Assembly: GCF_030813715.1 (NCBI RefSeq)
Contig: NZ_JAUSUZ010000001.1
Location: forward strand, 4,402,001-4,466,000
DNA from: Catenuloplanes indicus
GTDB lineage: Bacteria; Actinomycetota; Actinomycetes; Mycobacteriales; Micromonosporaceae
Direction of reading: 5' to 3'
DNA length: 64,000 nucleotides
The first letter of the stretch is position 1, and each line of letters opens with the position of its first letter. The notes under the pieces were generated by a model. It made no database searches, had not been told where the DNA came from, and saw nothing but the letters and a program-made list of their open reading frames with translations. A program made the translations under genes and the position numbers. Positions 8,692-16,954 of the stretch are shown here, piece by piece.

Positions 8692-9375
8692 ATGGTGGGC
8701 ATGCTGGTCTTCGACGCGGACGACACGCTCTGGGAGAACAACGTCCTGTTCATCCGCGTGGTCGACGACTTCCTCGCCTGGCTCGCTCACCCGACGCTCG
8801 ACCATGCTGCGATCCGCGCCGTACTCAACGACGTCGAGCGCGCCAACGCCGCCACCCACGGCTACGGCAGCCGCGTGTTCCTGCGCAATCTGCACGAGTG
8901 CTTCGAGAAGCTGAGTGAACGCCCGGCCACCGACGCCGAGCGCCGCGAGATCGAAGAGCTGGCCGCCGCACTCGTCTTCGACGAGGTCGAGCTGATGCCG
9001 GAGGTCGCGGAAACGCTCGCCGACCTCGGCACCCGCCACGAGTTGGCGCTGCTGACCAAGGGCGACGACACGGAACAGCGTCGCAAACTGGCCGCATCCG
9101 GCCTGGCCGGGCATTTCGGTAGCGTGCACGTGGTTCGCGAGAAGGATCTGCCGACATACCTGGCACTGACCGAGTCGCTGTCACTCGACCCGGCCACCAC
9201 GTGGATGATCGGCAACTCCCCGAAATCCGACATCATCCCGGCCCGCCGAGCAGGCTGGAACGCGGTCTTCATCCCGCATCCACACACGTGGGAACTTGAG
9301 CACGCCGCCCTCGACCCAGCCGACACGGGCGTACTGGAACTCCCCTCCTTCACCACCCTGCGCAACCACTTCTGA
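8692..9375 (+). CDS. HAD-superfamily hydrolase
   Basis: 227 residues from the ATG at 8692; the ATG at 8701 is equally possible and neither has a good Shine-Dalgarno. The frame is open much further upstream but that stretch has no protein-like character. HAD motif I is LVFDADDTLW (the nucleophile Asp followed by Asp two residues on); the cap region is helical; motif II is LALLTKGD; Lys of motif III is in VVREKDLP; motif IV is MIGNSPKSDI. This is a cytoplasmic phosphatase-type enzyme of unknown substrate, perhaps a phosphoglycolate or nucleotide phosphatase. It stands alone between terminators. Confidence 0.85.
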   Translation: MVGMLVFDADDTLWENNVLFIRVVDDFLAWLAHPTLDHAAIRAVLNDVERANAATHGYGSRVFLRNLHECFEKLSERPATDAERREIEELAAALVFDEVELMPEVAETLADLGTRHELALLTKGDDTEQRRKLAASGLAGHFGSVHVVREKDLPTYLALTESLSLDPATTWMIGNSPKSDIIPARRAGWNAVFIPHPHTWELEHAALDPADTGVLELPSFTTLRNHF

Positions 9376-9567
9376 CCACACCCGCAGTTAACGGGCAGCG
9401 GCCGGCGGCGACAGCGGCCACTGGAACGGCGGTGGGGTTCGGGGTGATCGCCGGCGAACCGGCGGGGAGGAGCCGCTGGGCGACGACCGGTGCCCGCGGG
9501 AGCAAGCCCAGCGCGACCACGCCGGATGCGGGAAGAGAGTCGGGAATTTCGCTTCGGTGGAAACGAA

Positions 9568-9596
9568 GGAGCCCGCGGTGGGCGGCCGCGGGCTCC
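9568..9596. terminator. Terminator between HAD gene and cell-wall protein gene
   Basis: A perfect 11-bp stem (9568-9578 with 9586-9596) with a 7-base loop lies just beyond the stop of the minus-strand gene at 9603, and could serve both convergent genes. Confidence 0.75.
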
Positions 9597-9602
9597 GTTG
9601 CG

Positions 9603-10601
9603 TCAGATGATCGACAGATGGACGTGGTTCGTATGGTCGCCGGAGGGTGTGCCGCCGCCGGCGTACGATTGCCAGCCGCTCGACGGTAGCCAGATCTGGC
9701 TCCACCAGATCACGTAGAGCACGCCGAGCCGGTCCGCGTTCTTGATGTAGAAGTTGGCCAGGTTGTCGCCGTAGGCCTTGTCCGCGCCGACGGCGACGCC
9801 GCCGAAGCCGCTGGCCTGGGCGGACCAGTCGCAGGCGCGGCCGCGGGGGTGCTCGCCGCCGTCCTCGGCGCTGCGGTAGCAGGAGACGAAATGGTCGAAG
9901 CCGGCCGACTTGGTCTGCTTGTAGGCGTGCAGCGTGCGGGGCGTGATGCAGCCGCCGGTCGTCGGGTCGTCCACGGTGCAGCTCTCGGACGGGAACGACC
10001 CGTCGGCAGCCCGCTCGACCGCGACCGCGACCGCCGCGGAGCCGCTGCCGGACTCGACGTTCGCCGCGGCGCCGCCGCCGGCGGCCTTCAGCGCGTTCTC
10101 GGCCTGCTTCTTCCGCTTGTCCATGGTCTCGACCTGCTTCTTCTGCTCACCGATCTCCTTGTCGATGGCAGATTTCGCACGGGAGGCCTCGTCCTTGGCC
10201 ACGACCAGCTCGCGGACCTGCTTCTCCTGGTTGATCGCCATGGTCTCGAGCAGCGTGGCCCGGTCCATGAAGCCCTCGCCCTCGGAGGCGTTGAGGATCG
10301 CGACCATCGGGCCGAGGCGCCCGTTGCGGTAGGTGCGGCCGGCGAGCTCGCCGACGGTCGCCTCACGCGTCTTGAGGTCGGCCTCGATCGTCTTGAGTTC
10401 CTCGGTCAGCTCCTTCTGGCGCTTCTCCGAGGCCGCGAGCTTGTTCTTCGCCTCGACGAAACCCTTGCTGGCCGCGTCGAGCTGTTCCCTGAGCTGTTCC
10501 GTGCCGCCCTCGTCGATCGCGTAGGCGGGCGTTGCGAGCGCGGCCGTGGCCACAGTCGCCAGCAGCACCGAAAGCGCTGCCATTCGCCGTAGGCGCATCA
10601 T
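9603..10601 (-). CDS. Secreted coiled-coil cell-wall protein with C-terminal hydrolase-like domain
   Basis: 332 residues from ATG 10601 (GAGAGGA just upstream); a second ATG directly follows. Signal peptide to about residue 28 (ATPAYA-ID). Residues 30-190 form a long Lys/Glu-rich coiled coil like PcsB/RipA-type peptidoglycan hydrolase activators. The C-terminal 120 residues (TGGCITPRTLHAYKQ, RGRACDWSAQ, DHTNHVHLS) resemble the ARB-07466-type C-terminal domain of secreted actinobacterial proteins, with a possible metal site in DHTNHVH. Its leader carries a c-di-AMP riboswitch, the typical control of cell-wall hydrolases in actinobacteria. That context strongly supports a role in wall remodelling or growth. 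The exact chemistry is unknown. Confidence 0.8.
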   Translation of the reverse strand: MMRLRRMAALSVLLATVATAALATPAYAIDEGGTEQLREQLDAASKGFVEAKNKLAASEKRQKELTEELKTIEADLKTREATVGELAGRTYRNGRLGPMVAILNASEGEGFMDRATLLETMAINQEKQVRELVVAKDEASRAKSAIDKEIGEQKKQVETMDKRKKQAENALKAAGGGAAANVESGSGSAAVAVAVERAADGSFPSESCTVDDPTTGGCITPRTLHAYKQTKSAGFDHFVSCYRSAEDGGEHPRGRACDWSAQASGFGGVAVGADKAYGDNLANFYIKNADRLGVLYVIWWSQIWLPSSGWQSYAGGGTPSGDHTNHVHLSII

Positions 10602-10614
10602 GTTCCTCTCTCGG

Positions 10615-10723
10615 ACCGCCGGCCGGGTTAGCTGACGGGTTCGGGATGGGAACGACACCCCTACCGCTGACGCGGATTCACCCCACAAACGTGGTTCCCC
10701 GACTCGCTGAGCGATTTGGCGGT
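10615..10723 (-). ncRNA. Cyclic di-AMP riboswitch (ydaO-yuaA class)
   Basis: On the minus strand the leader of the cell-wall gene contains the conserved blocks of the ydaO class in order: an open stem ACCGCC, AAATCGCTCAGCGAGTC, GGGGAACC, GGGGTGAATCC, then CCCGAACCCG, AGCTAACCC and the closing GGCGGT. The closing helix pairs 10723-10718 with 10620-10615. The riboswitch ends 13 bases before the start codon, so it probably acts at the ribosome site or just before it. In this class c-di-AMP usually switches expression off. Confidence 0.88.
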
Positions 10724-10891
10724 GGTCGCCACGGGCACCGGGCGTGCCCGCCGATGACAACCGGCGGCAAGACTACCCAGTCGCGCCAAGGACGACCGCT
10801 CAAGATCCGTAAAATTAAGAATTCCCTATAGTGACGCAAAGTGCCCGCTCAATGACCGGAAAACATAGAGAAACATCGACGCGATACGGGA

Positions 10892-10922
10892 AAGGCCGCC
10901 CCGGCGAACCGAGACGGCCTTC
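10892..10922 (-). terminator. Terminator after GH65 gene
   Basis: A 7-bp stem (10892-10898 with 10916-10922) and a larger GC-rich loop lie 25 bases beyond the GH65 stop codon, before the AT-rich leader of the next gene. Confidence 0.55.
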
Positions 10923-10947
10923 CTTGCACTAATCGTCGAGCAGGCAA

Positions 10948-13314
10948 TTACAGAGAGCTTGCGCGACGAGCCGGGGCGCGGCCCGCGGGCTGATGCGGCT
11001 CCGGTCCCACGCCCGTCCGCTCCGGGATTCCCATCGTCACCGGCTTGTCCGCCGACACCGTCACCAGCTCGCCGTGGTGCACGAGTGTGACGCTCTTCTC
11101 ACCCGTGCCGTTGCGCAGCGAGTAGGTGACCTCGTCGCTGCGCACGTCCACCCGCAGCCGCAGCCCGCGCCAGAGCAGCGCGAACTCCATCCGGGTGATC
11201 CGCTCCGGCAACCGTGGGTTGAAGGTCAGCTGACCGCCGTGGTCGCGCATGCCGCCGAGGCCCATCACCAGCGAGATCCACGAACCGCCCAGCGACGCCA
11301 CGTGCAGGCCCTCGCGCGCGTTGTTGTGCAGGTCGTGCAGGTCCATCAGCGCGGCCTCACCCAGGTAGTCGTGGGCGAGTTCCAGGTGACCGGTCTCCGC
11401 GGCCAGCACCGCCTGGGTGCAGGCGGACAGCGACGAGTCGCGGACCGTGCGGGCCTCGTAGTAGGCGAAGTTACGCTGCTTCTCCTCGTCGCTGAACGCG
11501 TCGCCGCGCCACAGCATCGCCAGCACCAGGTCCGCCTGCTTCACCACCTGCTTGCGGTACAGGTCGAAGTACGGGTAGTTGAGCAGCAGCGGGTAGTTCT
11601 CCTGCGGCGTGCCCTCGAAGTCCCACTCCTGCAGCCGGGTGAAGCCCTCGGACTGCTGGTGCACACCCAGCTCGTGGTCGTACGGCAGGTGCACGGCCGC
11701 GCCCGCGTCCCGCCAGCCGGCGATCTCCTCGTCGTCGACGCCGGCCGCGCGCGCCTTGTCCGGGTACTTCAGCGCCACGTCCGCCGCGGCGTAGAAGTTC
11801 AGCTGGGCCATCAGGTTCGTGTAGATGTTGTCGTCGACCACGGCGGTGTACTCGTCCGGGCCGGTCACACCGTCGATGTGGAAGCGGCCGTGCCGATCGT
11901 GGTGGCCGAGCGAACGCCACAGCCGCGCCGTCTCGATCAGCAGGTCGAACCCGTAGTCGTGCTCGAAGTCCTCGTCACCGGTGGCCAGCACGTAGCGGCG
12001 GGCCGCGTCCGCGATGTCCGCCGCGATGTGGAACGCCGCGGTGCCGGCCGGCCAGTACGCGGAGCACTCGTGCCCGCGGATGGTCCGCCACGGGAACGCG
12101 GCACCGCGCAGGCCGAGCGTCTCGGCCCGTTCCTTGGCCAGGTCGAGCGTGGCGTGCCGCCAGCGCAGCACGTCCTTGGCCGCGTCCGGCTGGGTGTAGG
12201 TCAGCACCGGCAGCACGAACGTCTCGGAGTCCCAGAACGTGTGGCCGTCGTACCCGGGACCGGTCAGTCCCTTCGACGCGATCGGCCGCATCTCCGCGCG
12301 GGCGCCGGCCTGGAGGACGTGGAAGAGCGCGAAGCGAACCGCCTGCTGCACCTCCGGGTCGCCCTCGACCCGTACGTCCGAGTGGTCCCAGAACGCGTCC
12401 ATGTACTCCCGCTGCGCCTGGACCAGCCCGTCCCAGCCGGTGAGCCGGGCGCTGGCCAGCGCGGCGCCGACCTGGTCGCGCAGCGCGGGCACGGAACGGC
12501 GGGAGGACCAGCCGTACGCGATGAACTTGATGATCCGCAGCTTCTGGCCCGGCTCGAGCATGCACGCGACCGTGGTCCGCAGCCAGTCCGGGTTGCCCTC
12601 GGTCTTGACCATGTGCCGGCCCTCGGTCTCCACCACGTGCTCCATCGCGGCGGCCATCCGGAGCTTGCTGGTCTTGGTGCTGTGGATCAGCAGCCCGCCC
12701 AGATCCTGGGTCAGGTATTCCTCGCTCTCCAGCGGGGACTCCAGCAGCGCCGCGACCCGGGGGTCACGCTTGGTCGGCGGCAGCTGCTCGTTCGCCACCA
12801 GCTCGGACTGCAGGATCACCCGGGCCGGGCCGTTGATCGGCTCGACCTCGTAGGAGATGGCGGCGATGGCGCGCTGGGTGAACGACACCAGACGGGTCGA
12901 GCGCACCCGCACCGACCGGCCGGCCGGCGAGCACCACTCGACCTCGCGCTCCAGCGTGCCGGACTGCATGTCCAGCACCCGCTCGTGCGAGACGAGGTCG
13001 CCGTAGCGCACGTCGAACGGCTCGTCGTCGACCAGCAGCCGGATCGGCTTGCCGTTCGTCACGTTCACGATGGTCTGGCCCGACTCCGGGAAGCCGTAAC
13101 CGGCCTCCGCGTACGGCAGCGGCCGCAGCTCGTAGAAGGAGTTCAGGTACGTACCCGGCAGACCGTGCGGCTCGCCCTCGTCCAGGTTGGCCCGGAGGCC
13201 GATGTGCCCGTTGGAGAGCGCGAACACCGACTCCGACTGTGCCAGGACGTCCAGGTCGAGCCGCGTCTCGCGGACATGCCAGGGCTCGACCGGATAAGCC
13301 CGCTCTCGGATCAC
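10948..13314 (-). CDS. Glycoside hydrolase family 65 disaccharide phosphorylase or hydrolase
   Basis: 788 residues, full length for GH65. N-terminal beta-sandwich, then an (alpha/alpha)6 barrel with GVTGPDEYT, whose Glu488 matches the general acid of maltose, kojibiose and trehalose phosphorylases, and the downstream DDNIYTN. GREGLHVASLGGSW-like sequence lies where phosphorylases bind phosphate. The gene for a beta-phosphoglucomutase lies 59 bases upstream on the same strand, which fits an inverting phosphorylase that releases beta-glucose 1-phosphate. The reaction would be disaccharide + Pi to glucose + beta-Glc-1-P in the cytoplasm. The sugar (maltose, trehalose, kojibiose, nigerose) cannot be told from sequence alone. 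Confidence 0.9.
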   Translation of the reverse strand: MIRERAYPVEPWHVRETRLDLDVLAQSESVFALSNGHIGLRANLDEGEPHGLPGTYLNSFYELRPLPYAEAGYGFPESGQTIVNVTNGKPIRLLVDDEPFDVRYGDLVSHERVLDMQSGTLEREVEWCSPAGRSVRVRSTRLVSFTQRAIAAISYEVEPINGPARVILQSELVANEQLPPTKRDPRVAALLESPLESEEYLTQDLGGLLIHSTKTSKLRMAAAMEHVVETEGRHMVKTEGNPDWLRTTVACMLEPGQKLRIIKFIAYGWSSRRSVPALRDQVGAALASARLTGWDGLVQAQREYMDAFWDHSDVRVEGDPEVQQAVRFALFHVLQAGARAEMRPIASKGLTGPGYDGHTFWDSETFVLPVLTYTQPDAAKDVLRWRHATLDLAKERAETLGLRGAAFPWRTIRGHECSAYWPAGTAAFHIAADIADAARRYVLATGDEDFEHDYGFDLLIETARLWRSLGHHDRHGRFHIDGVTGPDEYTAVVDDNIYTNLMAQLNFYAAADVALKYPDKARAAGVDDEEIAGWRDAGAAVHLPYDHELGVHQQSEGFTRLQEWDFEGTPQENYPLLLNYPYFDLYRKQVVKQADLVLAMLWRGDAFSDEEKQRNFAYYEARTVRDSSLSACTQAVLAAETGHLELAHDYLGEAALMDLHDLHNNAREGLHVASLGGSWISLVMGLGGMRDHGGQLTFNPRLPERITRMEFALLWRGLRLRVDVRSDEVTYSLRNGTGEKSVTLVHHGELVTVSADKPVTMGIPERTGVGPEPHQPAGRAPARRASSL

Positions 13315-13373
13315 AGCGATCCCTTTCAGTGTTGATCTGAGCCCGTCGGTGAACCACCGGCGGGTTGCCGTCC

Positions 13374-14126
13374 CTATCGGGGCTCGCCGCCGTCCAGGAG
13401 TTCGGCGAGATCCGATACGACGATGTCGGCGCCGTGTGCGCGCAGCGCGTCCGCGTGCCCGACCCGGTCCACTCCGACCACAAACCCGAAGCCGCCGGCC
13501 CTGCCGGCCTCGACGCCCGCCAGTGCGTCCTCGAACACCGCCGCGTTGGCCGGGTCGACGCCCAGTCTCTTCGCGGCGGCCAGGAACGTGTCCGGCGCGG
13601 GCTTGCCGGGCAGTCCCTCGGCCCGGGCGACCACACCGTCGACCCGTTCCTCCAGTAGATCCTCGATGCCGGCCGCGCGCAGCACGTCCTGGCAGTTGGC
13701 GCTCGCGGAGACGACCGCGGTCCGCATCCCCGCGTCCCGCACCGCGTGCAGATAGGTGACCGAGCCGGGGTACACCTGCACCTTGCCCTCGGCGATGTAT
13801 GTCAACACCAGCACGTTCTTCCGGTTGCCGATGCCGTTCACCGTCTCGGCGTCGACGTCGTCGTCGGGCGTGCCCTCCGGCAGCACGATGCCCCGGGACG
13901 CCAGGAACGTACGTACGCCGTCGGCACGCTGACGGCCGTCCACGTACTTCAGATAGTCGGAGCCGGAGTCGAACGGGACGAAGGGCGTGCCCTCCGCTGC
14001 GGCACGCCTGCTCAGGTACGCGTCGAAGGTCTCCTTCCAGGCCGCGTTGTGAACGAGCGCGGTCTGGGTGAGGACACCGTCCAGATCGAACAGGCAGGTA
14101 GTCACGTGAGGTGGAAGACCAAGCAC
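13374..14126 (-). CDS. Beta-phosphoglucomutase family HAD protein
   Basis: 250 residues with a GTG start at 14126; a GTG at 14105 is an alternative. HAD motif I FDLDGVLT (Asp14 nucleophile, Asp16 acid-base), a helical cap, motif II VVSAS, Lys in GLPGKPAPD, and FEDALAGVEAG as motif IV, the standard beta-PGM set. It converts beta-glucose 1-phosphate into glucose 6-phosphate for glycolysis. It is the promoter-proximal gene of a two-gene operon with the GH65 phosphorylase, so the two act in sequence. The family also contains trehalose-6-phosphate-linked and unknown-substrate members. Confidence 0.9.
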   Translation of the reverse strand: MLGLPPHVTTCLFDLDGVLTQTALVHNAAWKETFDAYLSRRAAAEGTPFVPFDSGSDYLKYVDGRQRADGVRTFLASRGIVLPEGTPDDDVDAETVNGIGNRKNVLVLTYIAEGKVQVYPGSVTYLHAVRDAGMRTAVVSASANCQDVLRAAGIEDLLEERVDGVVARAEGLPGKPAPDTFLAAAKRLGVDPANAAVFEDALAGVEAGRAGGFGFVVGVDRVGHADALRAHGADIVVSDLAELLDGGEPR

Positions 14127-14339
14127 CCGCTCAATTTAACCGTGAAACGGAAAGTTAACCGGATTTCGGCGGTGTCGAACCCCGGGCGCGGCGTCTCGTA
14201 TGGTGTGCCGATTCTGAGGTTATCGCCGGTCAGCACGCCTCCGCGGGAAAACGTTGAACCTTTCGGGTCGCCCGGACGGCACAAGAGATCGCACAAAGGG
14301 TCCGTCGCACCCCGGCCATTCGACCCAGTATGTTGATCT

Positions 14340-15647
14340 TTATCTCCATCCGACGTCGATCCGGTCACCTCGCTCGTCGAAGAAGTGCAGCGCGTCCATC
14401 CGCACGCCGATCGCCAGCGCGCTGCCGGCCCGGATCGCCGGGTAGGGCGCCAGGCGGACCGCCAGCTCGGCCGGGCGCCGGTGATGCCGGCCCGGGTCGC
14501 TGAGCACGCTGGTCCGGCCGCCACCGCCGGCCGGCTCCCCCTCGGACCGGTCGCCGAACCGTCCGGTGAGCCGCTGCACCGCCTGCCCGAGCCGCTGGAA
14601 CGGCGAAACCGGCTCCTCCTCCACCTCGACCGCGGCCGCGCCGAGTTCGTCGACGATCACCGCGGTCGCGCCCACGTCGACGAAGGCCAGCGACTCGTGG
14701 CCGTGATGCTCGAGGTATCGGATGCGGCCCTGCAGCACATCGCCGGGCGCGTCCGGCGCCACCGGGGTCAGCGCCTCCGCGCGCATGCCGATCACGATGC
14801 GCTCACCGTGGTAGTGCGAGATGACCCGCGCCCGGATGTCGTCCCACGGCAGGTAGAGCGCCTGCTCGCCGAGGTTGAGCGCGACGTACCGGTCCAGGTG
14901 CACGTAGACCGAGGCCTCGATCAGGTTCATCCGCGGGCTGCCCAGGAACGCGGCCACGTAGAGCGTGGCCGGGCGGCCGTAGACCTCAGTGGGCGTGCCG
15001 ACGTCCTGCAGCACGCCCTTGCGCATGATCGCCACGCGGTCCGCCATGGTCAGCGCCTCGGCCTGGTCGTGCGTGACGTACATGCAGCTGACGCCGAGCT
15101 CGCGGACCAGACCGGAGATCTCGGCGCGCAGCTCGGCGCGGAGACCGCTGTCGAGGTTCGACAGCGGCTCGTCCATCAGGAACAGGCCGGGGCGGCGCAC
15201 GATCGCGCGGCCCATCGCGACCCGCTGCCGTTGCCCGCCGGAGAGCTGACCCGGCCGCCGGCCGAGCAACTCGCCGATGCCGAGCGCACCGGCCACGTCC
15301 GCCACCCGCTCCGCGCGCGGTGCCGGCTCGACGCCGGAGAGCCGGAGCGGGAACGAGATGTTCTCGTTCACCGTCATGTGCGGATAGAGCGCGAAATCCT
15401 GGAAGACCATCGCTATGCGCCGATCACGCGGCGGGATCTCGTTCGCCACCTCACCGTCGAGCAGCACGACTCCGCTGCTCGGATCCTCCAGGCCCGCGAC
15501 CATTCGCAGGACCGTGGACTTGCCGCAGCCGGACGGCCCGAGCAGGACCAGGAATTCGCCGTCCTCCACGTCGAGATTGACCCTGTCCACCGCCACGGTG
15601 CCATCGGGGAACACCTTTGTGACGTCTTTGAGCGCGACGGTAGTCAC
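14340..15647 (-). CDS. MsmK/UgpC-type sugar ABC transporter ATP-binding protein
   Basis: 435 residues from GTG 15647, which has GGGGAGG five bases upstream; a GTG at 15653 would overlap that site. Walker A GPSGCGKST, Q-loop FQDFALYPHM, signature LSGGQRQRVAMGRA, Walker B LFLMDEP, H-loop THDQ, followed by the long C-terminal MOBE/TOBE regulatory domain typical of carbohydrate importers. No permease or binding protein lies nearby, so it is probably a shared ATPase serving several sugar transporters, as MsmK does. The adjoining sugar phosphorylase/mutase operon suggests a link to disaccharide uptake. A segment around residues 340-400 is longer than usual and may be an insertion. Confidence 0.9.
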   Translation of the reverse strand: MTTVALKDVTKVFPDGTVAVDRVNLDVEDGEFLVLLGPSGCGKSTVLRMVAGLEDPSSGVVLLDGEVANEIPPRDRRIAMVFQDFALYPHMTVNENISFPLRLSGVEPAPRAERVADVAGALGIGELLGRRPGQLSGGQRQRVAMGRAIVRRPGLFLMDEPLSNLDSGLRAELRAEISGLVRELGVSCMYVTHDQAEALTMADRVAIMRKGVLQDVGTPTEVYGRPATLYVAAFLGSPRMNLIEASVYVHLDRYVALNLGEQALYLPWDDIRARVISHYHGERIVIGMRAEALTPVAPDAPGDVLQGRIRYLEHHGHESLAFVDVGATAVIVDELGAAAVEVEEEPVSPFQRLGQAVQRLTGRFGDRSEGEPAGGGGRTSVLSDPGRHHRRPAELAVRLAPYPAIRAGSALAIGVRMDALHFFDERGDRIDVGWR

Positions 15648-15714
15648 CGCCACCTCCCCGCAACTTCGTCGGCCGGCCCCCAGGTTCTGTCCACTGTGAC
15701 GGTCATCATCGCAA

Positions 15715-15764
15715 TTACCCCATCGGGTAAACGTGCCATGTTCGGGCAGTAACCATCCCGTTAC
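15715..15764. promoter_or_regulatory. Pair of operator-like inverted repeats upstream of the sugar ABC ATPase
   Basis: Two 16-bp inverted repeats, TTACCC-catc-GGGTAA (15715-15730) and GTAAC-catccc-GTTAC (15749-15764), have centres 34 bases apart. They lie in the upstream region of the ATPase gene and resemble paired regulator sites. The regulator is unknown. Confidence 0.5.
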
Positions 15765-15805
15765 AGAATTCACCCGACGGCCGCTTTGACCCTTTAATGG
15801 GCAAT

Positions 15806-16954
15806 TTATCGGCACGAATCCAAAAACTTGATCTTGTGATTGATCGCGGTGAACGTCCGTCGCAGGCGGGACGGCCCGGCCCGGTAGAGCCGGCGCGGCA
15901 GATACGGCAGCCCGGCGTCCAGGTAGGGCAGCGCCCGATAGCGCCGCAACCCGCGCCGGACCACCGGCACGCCGCCGTCCCGGCTGGCCCGGATCACCTC
16001 CAGCAGCTCCGGCACGCGCCGCTGCCGCACCAGGTGCCACTGCACCCGGGTCGCGGCGGGCAGCCGGTCCAGCACGCGTGGCGGCACCCGGTCCAGGAAC
16101 TCATTGCACCGGTCCAGGAACACGTGGATGTACTCGTCCGGGGCCTCGGGCAGGACGCGCAGGTAGAAGGCGAGGTCGGAGCGGACCGCGGAGGCGTCGT
16201 ACCAGCGGCGCAGGTCCGCCCAGCCGCCCTCGCCGAGGAACCGGCTGACGCCGTCGACGCCGTCGAACCGGTCCACGAAGTTCCGCGTCTCCTCCCGGCG
16301 CTGGGTGATCGACCGGTCGCCGCCCTCCCGCCGCCGCCAGTGGTAGACCGGCGTGTGCACCACGTCCACCGACCGCGCCAGCACGTGTGCCGGCACCATC
16401 ACCGGCGTGTCCTCGTAGAGCACGCCCTCCGGGAACGCGAACCCGTGCCGGTCCCAGAACGCCCGGCGGAAGACCTTGTTCCAGGCGGTGCGGTCGCCGA
16501 GCAGCTCCGGATCGCGGGTGACGTGCGTGCGCAGCCGGGTGTGCGTGAAGATCCGCGCGTGCATCCGGGACGGCCGCAGCCCGCGCGAGTCCAGCCGCAG
16601 CGTGTTGCCGGTGGCGAAGTCGGAGCCGGTGCACGCGATCGCGGCGGCCAGCGTGCGGGCCGCGTCCGGCGGGAGCACGTCGTCGCTGTCCACGAACTGC
16701 AGCAGCTCGCCGCGCGCGGCCCGGACCCCGGTGTTGCGGGCCGCGCCGAGCCCCGCGTTCGGCTGGCTGACCAGCCGGAACCGCTCGTCCCGCGCGGCGA
16801 ACCCGGCCGCGATCCGCGCACTGTCATCGGTGGAACCGTCGTCGACCAGCACGACGTCGAGGTCGCGGTAGGTCTGCGCCGCGATCGACTCCAGGCACTC
16901 GGCGAGGTAGGGCGCGACGTTGTAGACCGGCACGACGACGCTGAGCAGTGCCAT
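15806..16954 (-). CDS. Family 2 glycosyltransferase
   Basis: 382 residues. The start ATG at 16954 overlaps the stop of the upstream gene by one base (TGATG), so the two are translationally coupled. The GT-A fold is clear: SVVVPVYN at the N-terminus, LVDDGSTDDSA, NAGLGAARN, then the metal-binding QFVDSDD, and a later GVLYEDTPVMV. The C-terminal third (helical, Arg-rich) resembles TagF-like or polysaccharide synthase tails. The enzyme probably adds sugar to an envelope polymer or lipid at the cytoplasmic face. The coupled neighbour makes a phospho-alcohol lipid, suggesting a joint pathway for a teichoic-acid-like or glycolipid product; the acceptor is not known. Confidence 0.9.
   Translation of the reverse strand: MALLSVVVPVYNVAPYLAECLESIAAQTYRDLDVVLVDDGSTDDSARIAAGFAARDERFRLVSQPNAGLGAARNTGVRAARGELLQFVDSDDVLPPDAARTLAAAIACTGSDFATGNTLRLDSRGLRPSRMHARIFTHTRLRTHVTRDPELLGDRTAWNKVFRRAFWDRHGFAFPEGVLYEDTPVMVPAHVLARSVDVVHTPVYHWRRREGGDRSITQRREETRNFVDRFDGVDGVSRFLGEGGWADLRRWYDASAVRSDLAFYLRVLPEAPDEYIHVFLDRCNEFLDRVPPRVLDRLPAATRVQWHLVRQRRVPELLEVIRASRDGGVPVVRRGLRRYRALPYLDAGLPYLPRRLYRAGPSRLRRTFTAINHKIKFLDSCR

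Noticed and set aside
10993-13335. Very long open frame (780 codons) on the plus strand opposite the GH65 gene
   Set aside because: Its product is Arg/Val/His-rich with no motif, and it mirrors the codon bias of the real gene on the minus strand, which has full catalytic motifs.
14241-14262. LacI-type operator (AACGTT-centred) upstream of the beta-phosphoglucomutase gene
   Set aside because: The flanks are only weakly symmetric and no LacI gene is nearby, so the match is within chance for a 6-bp core.
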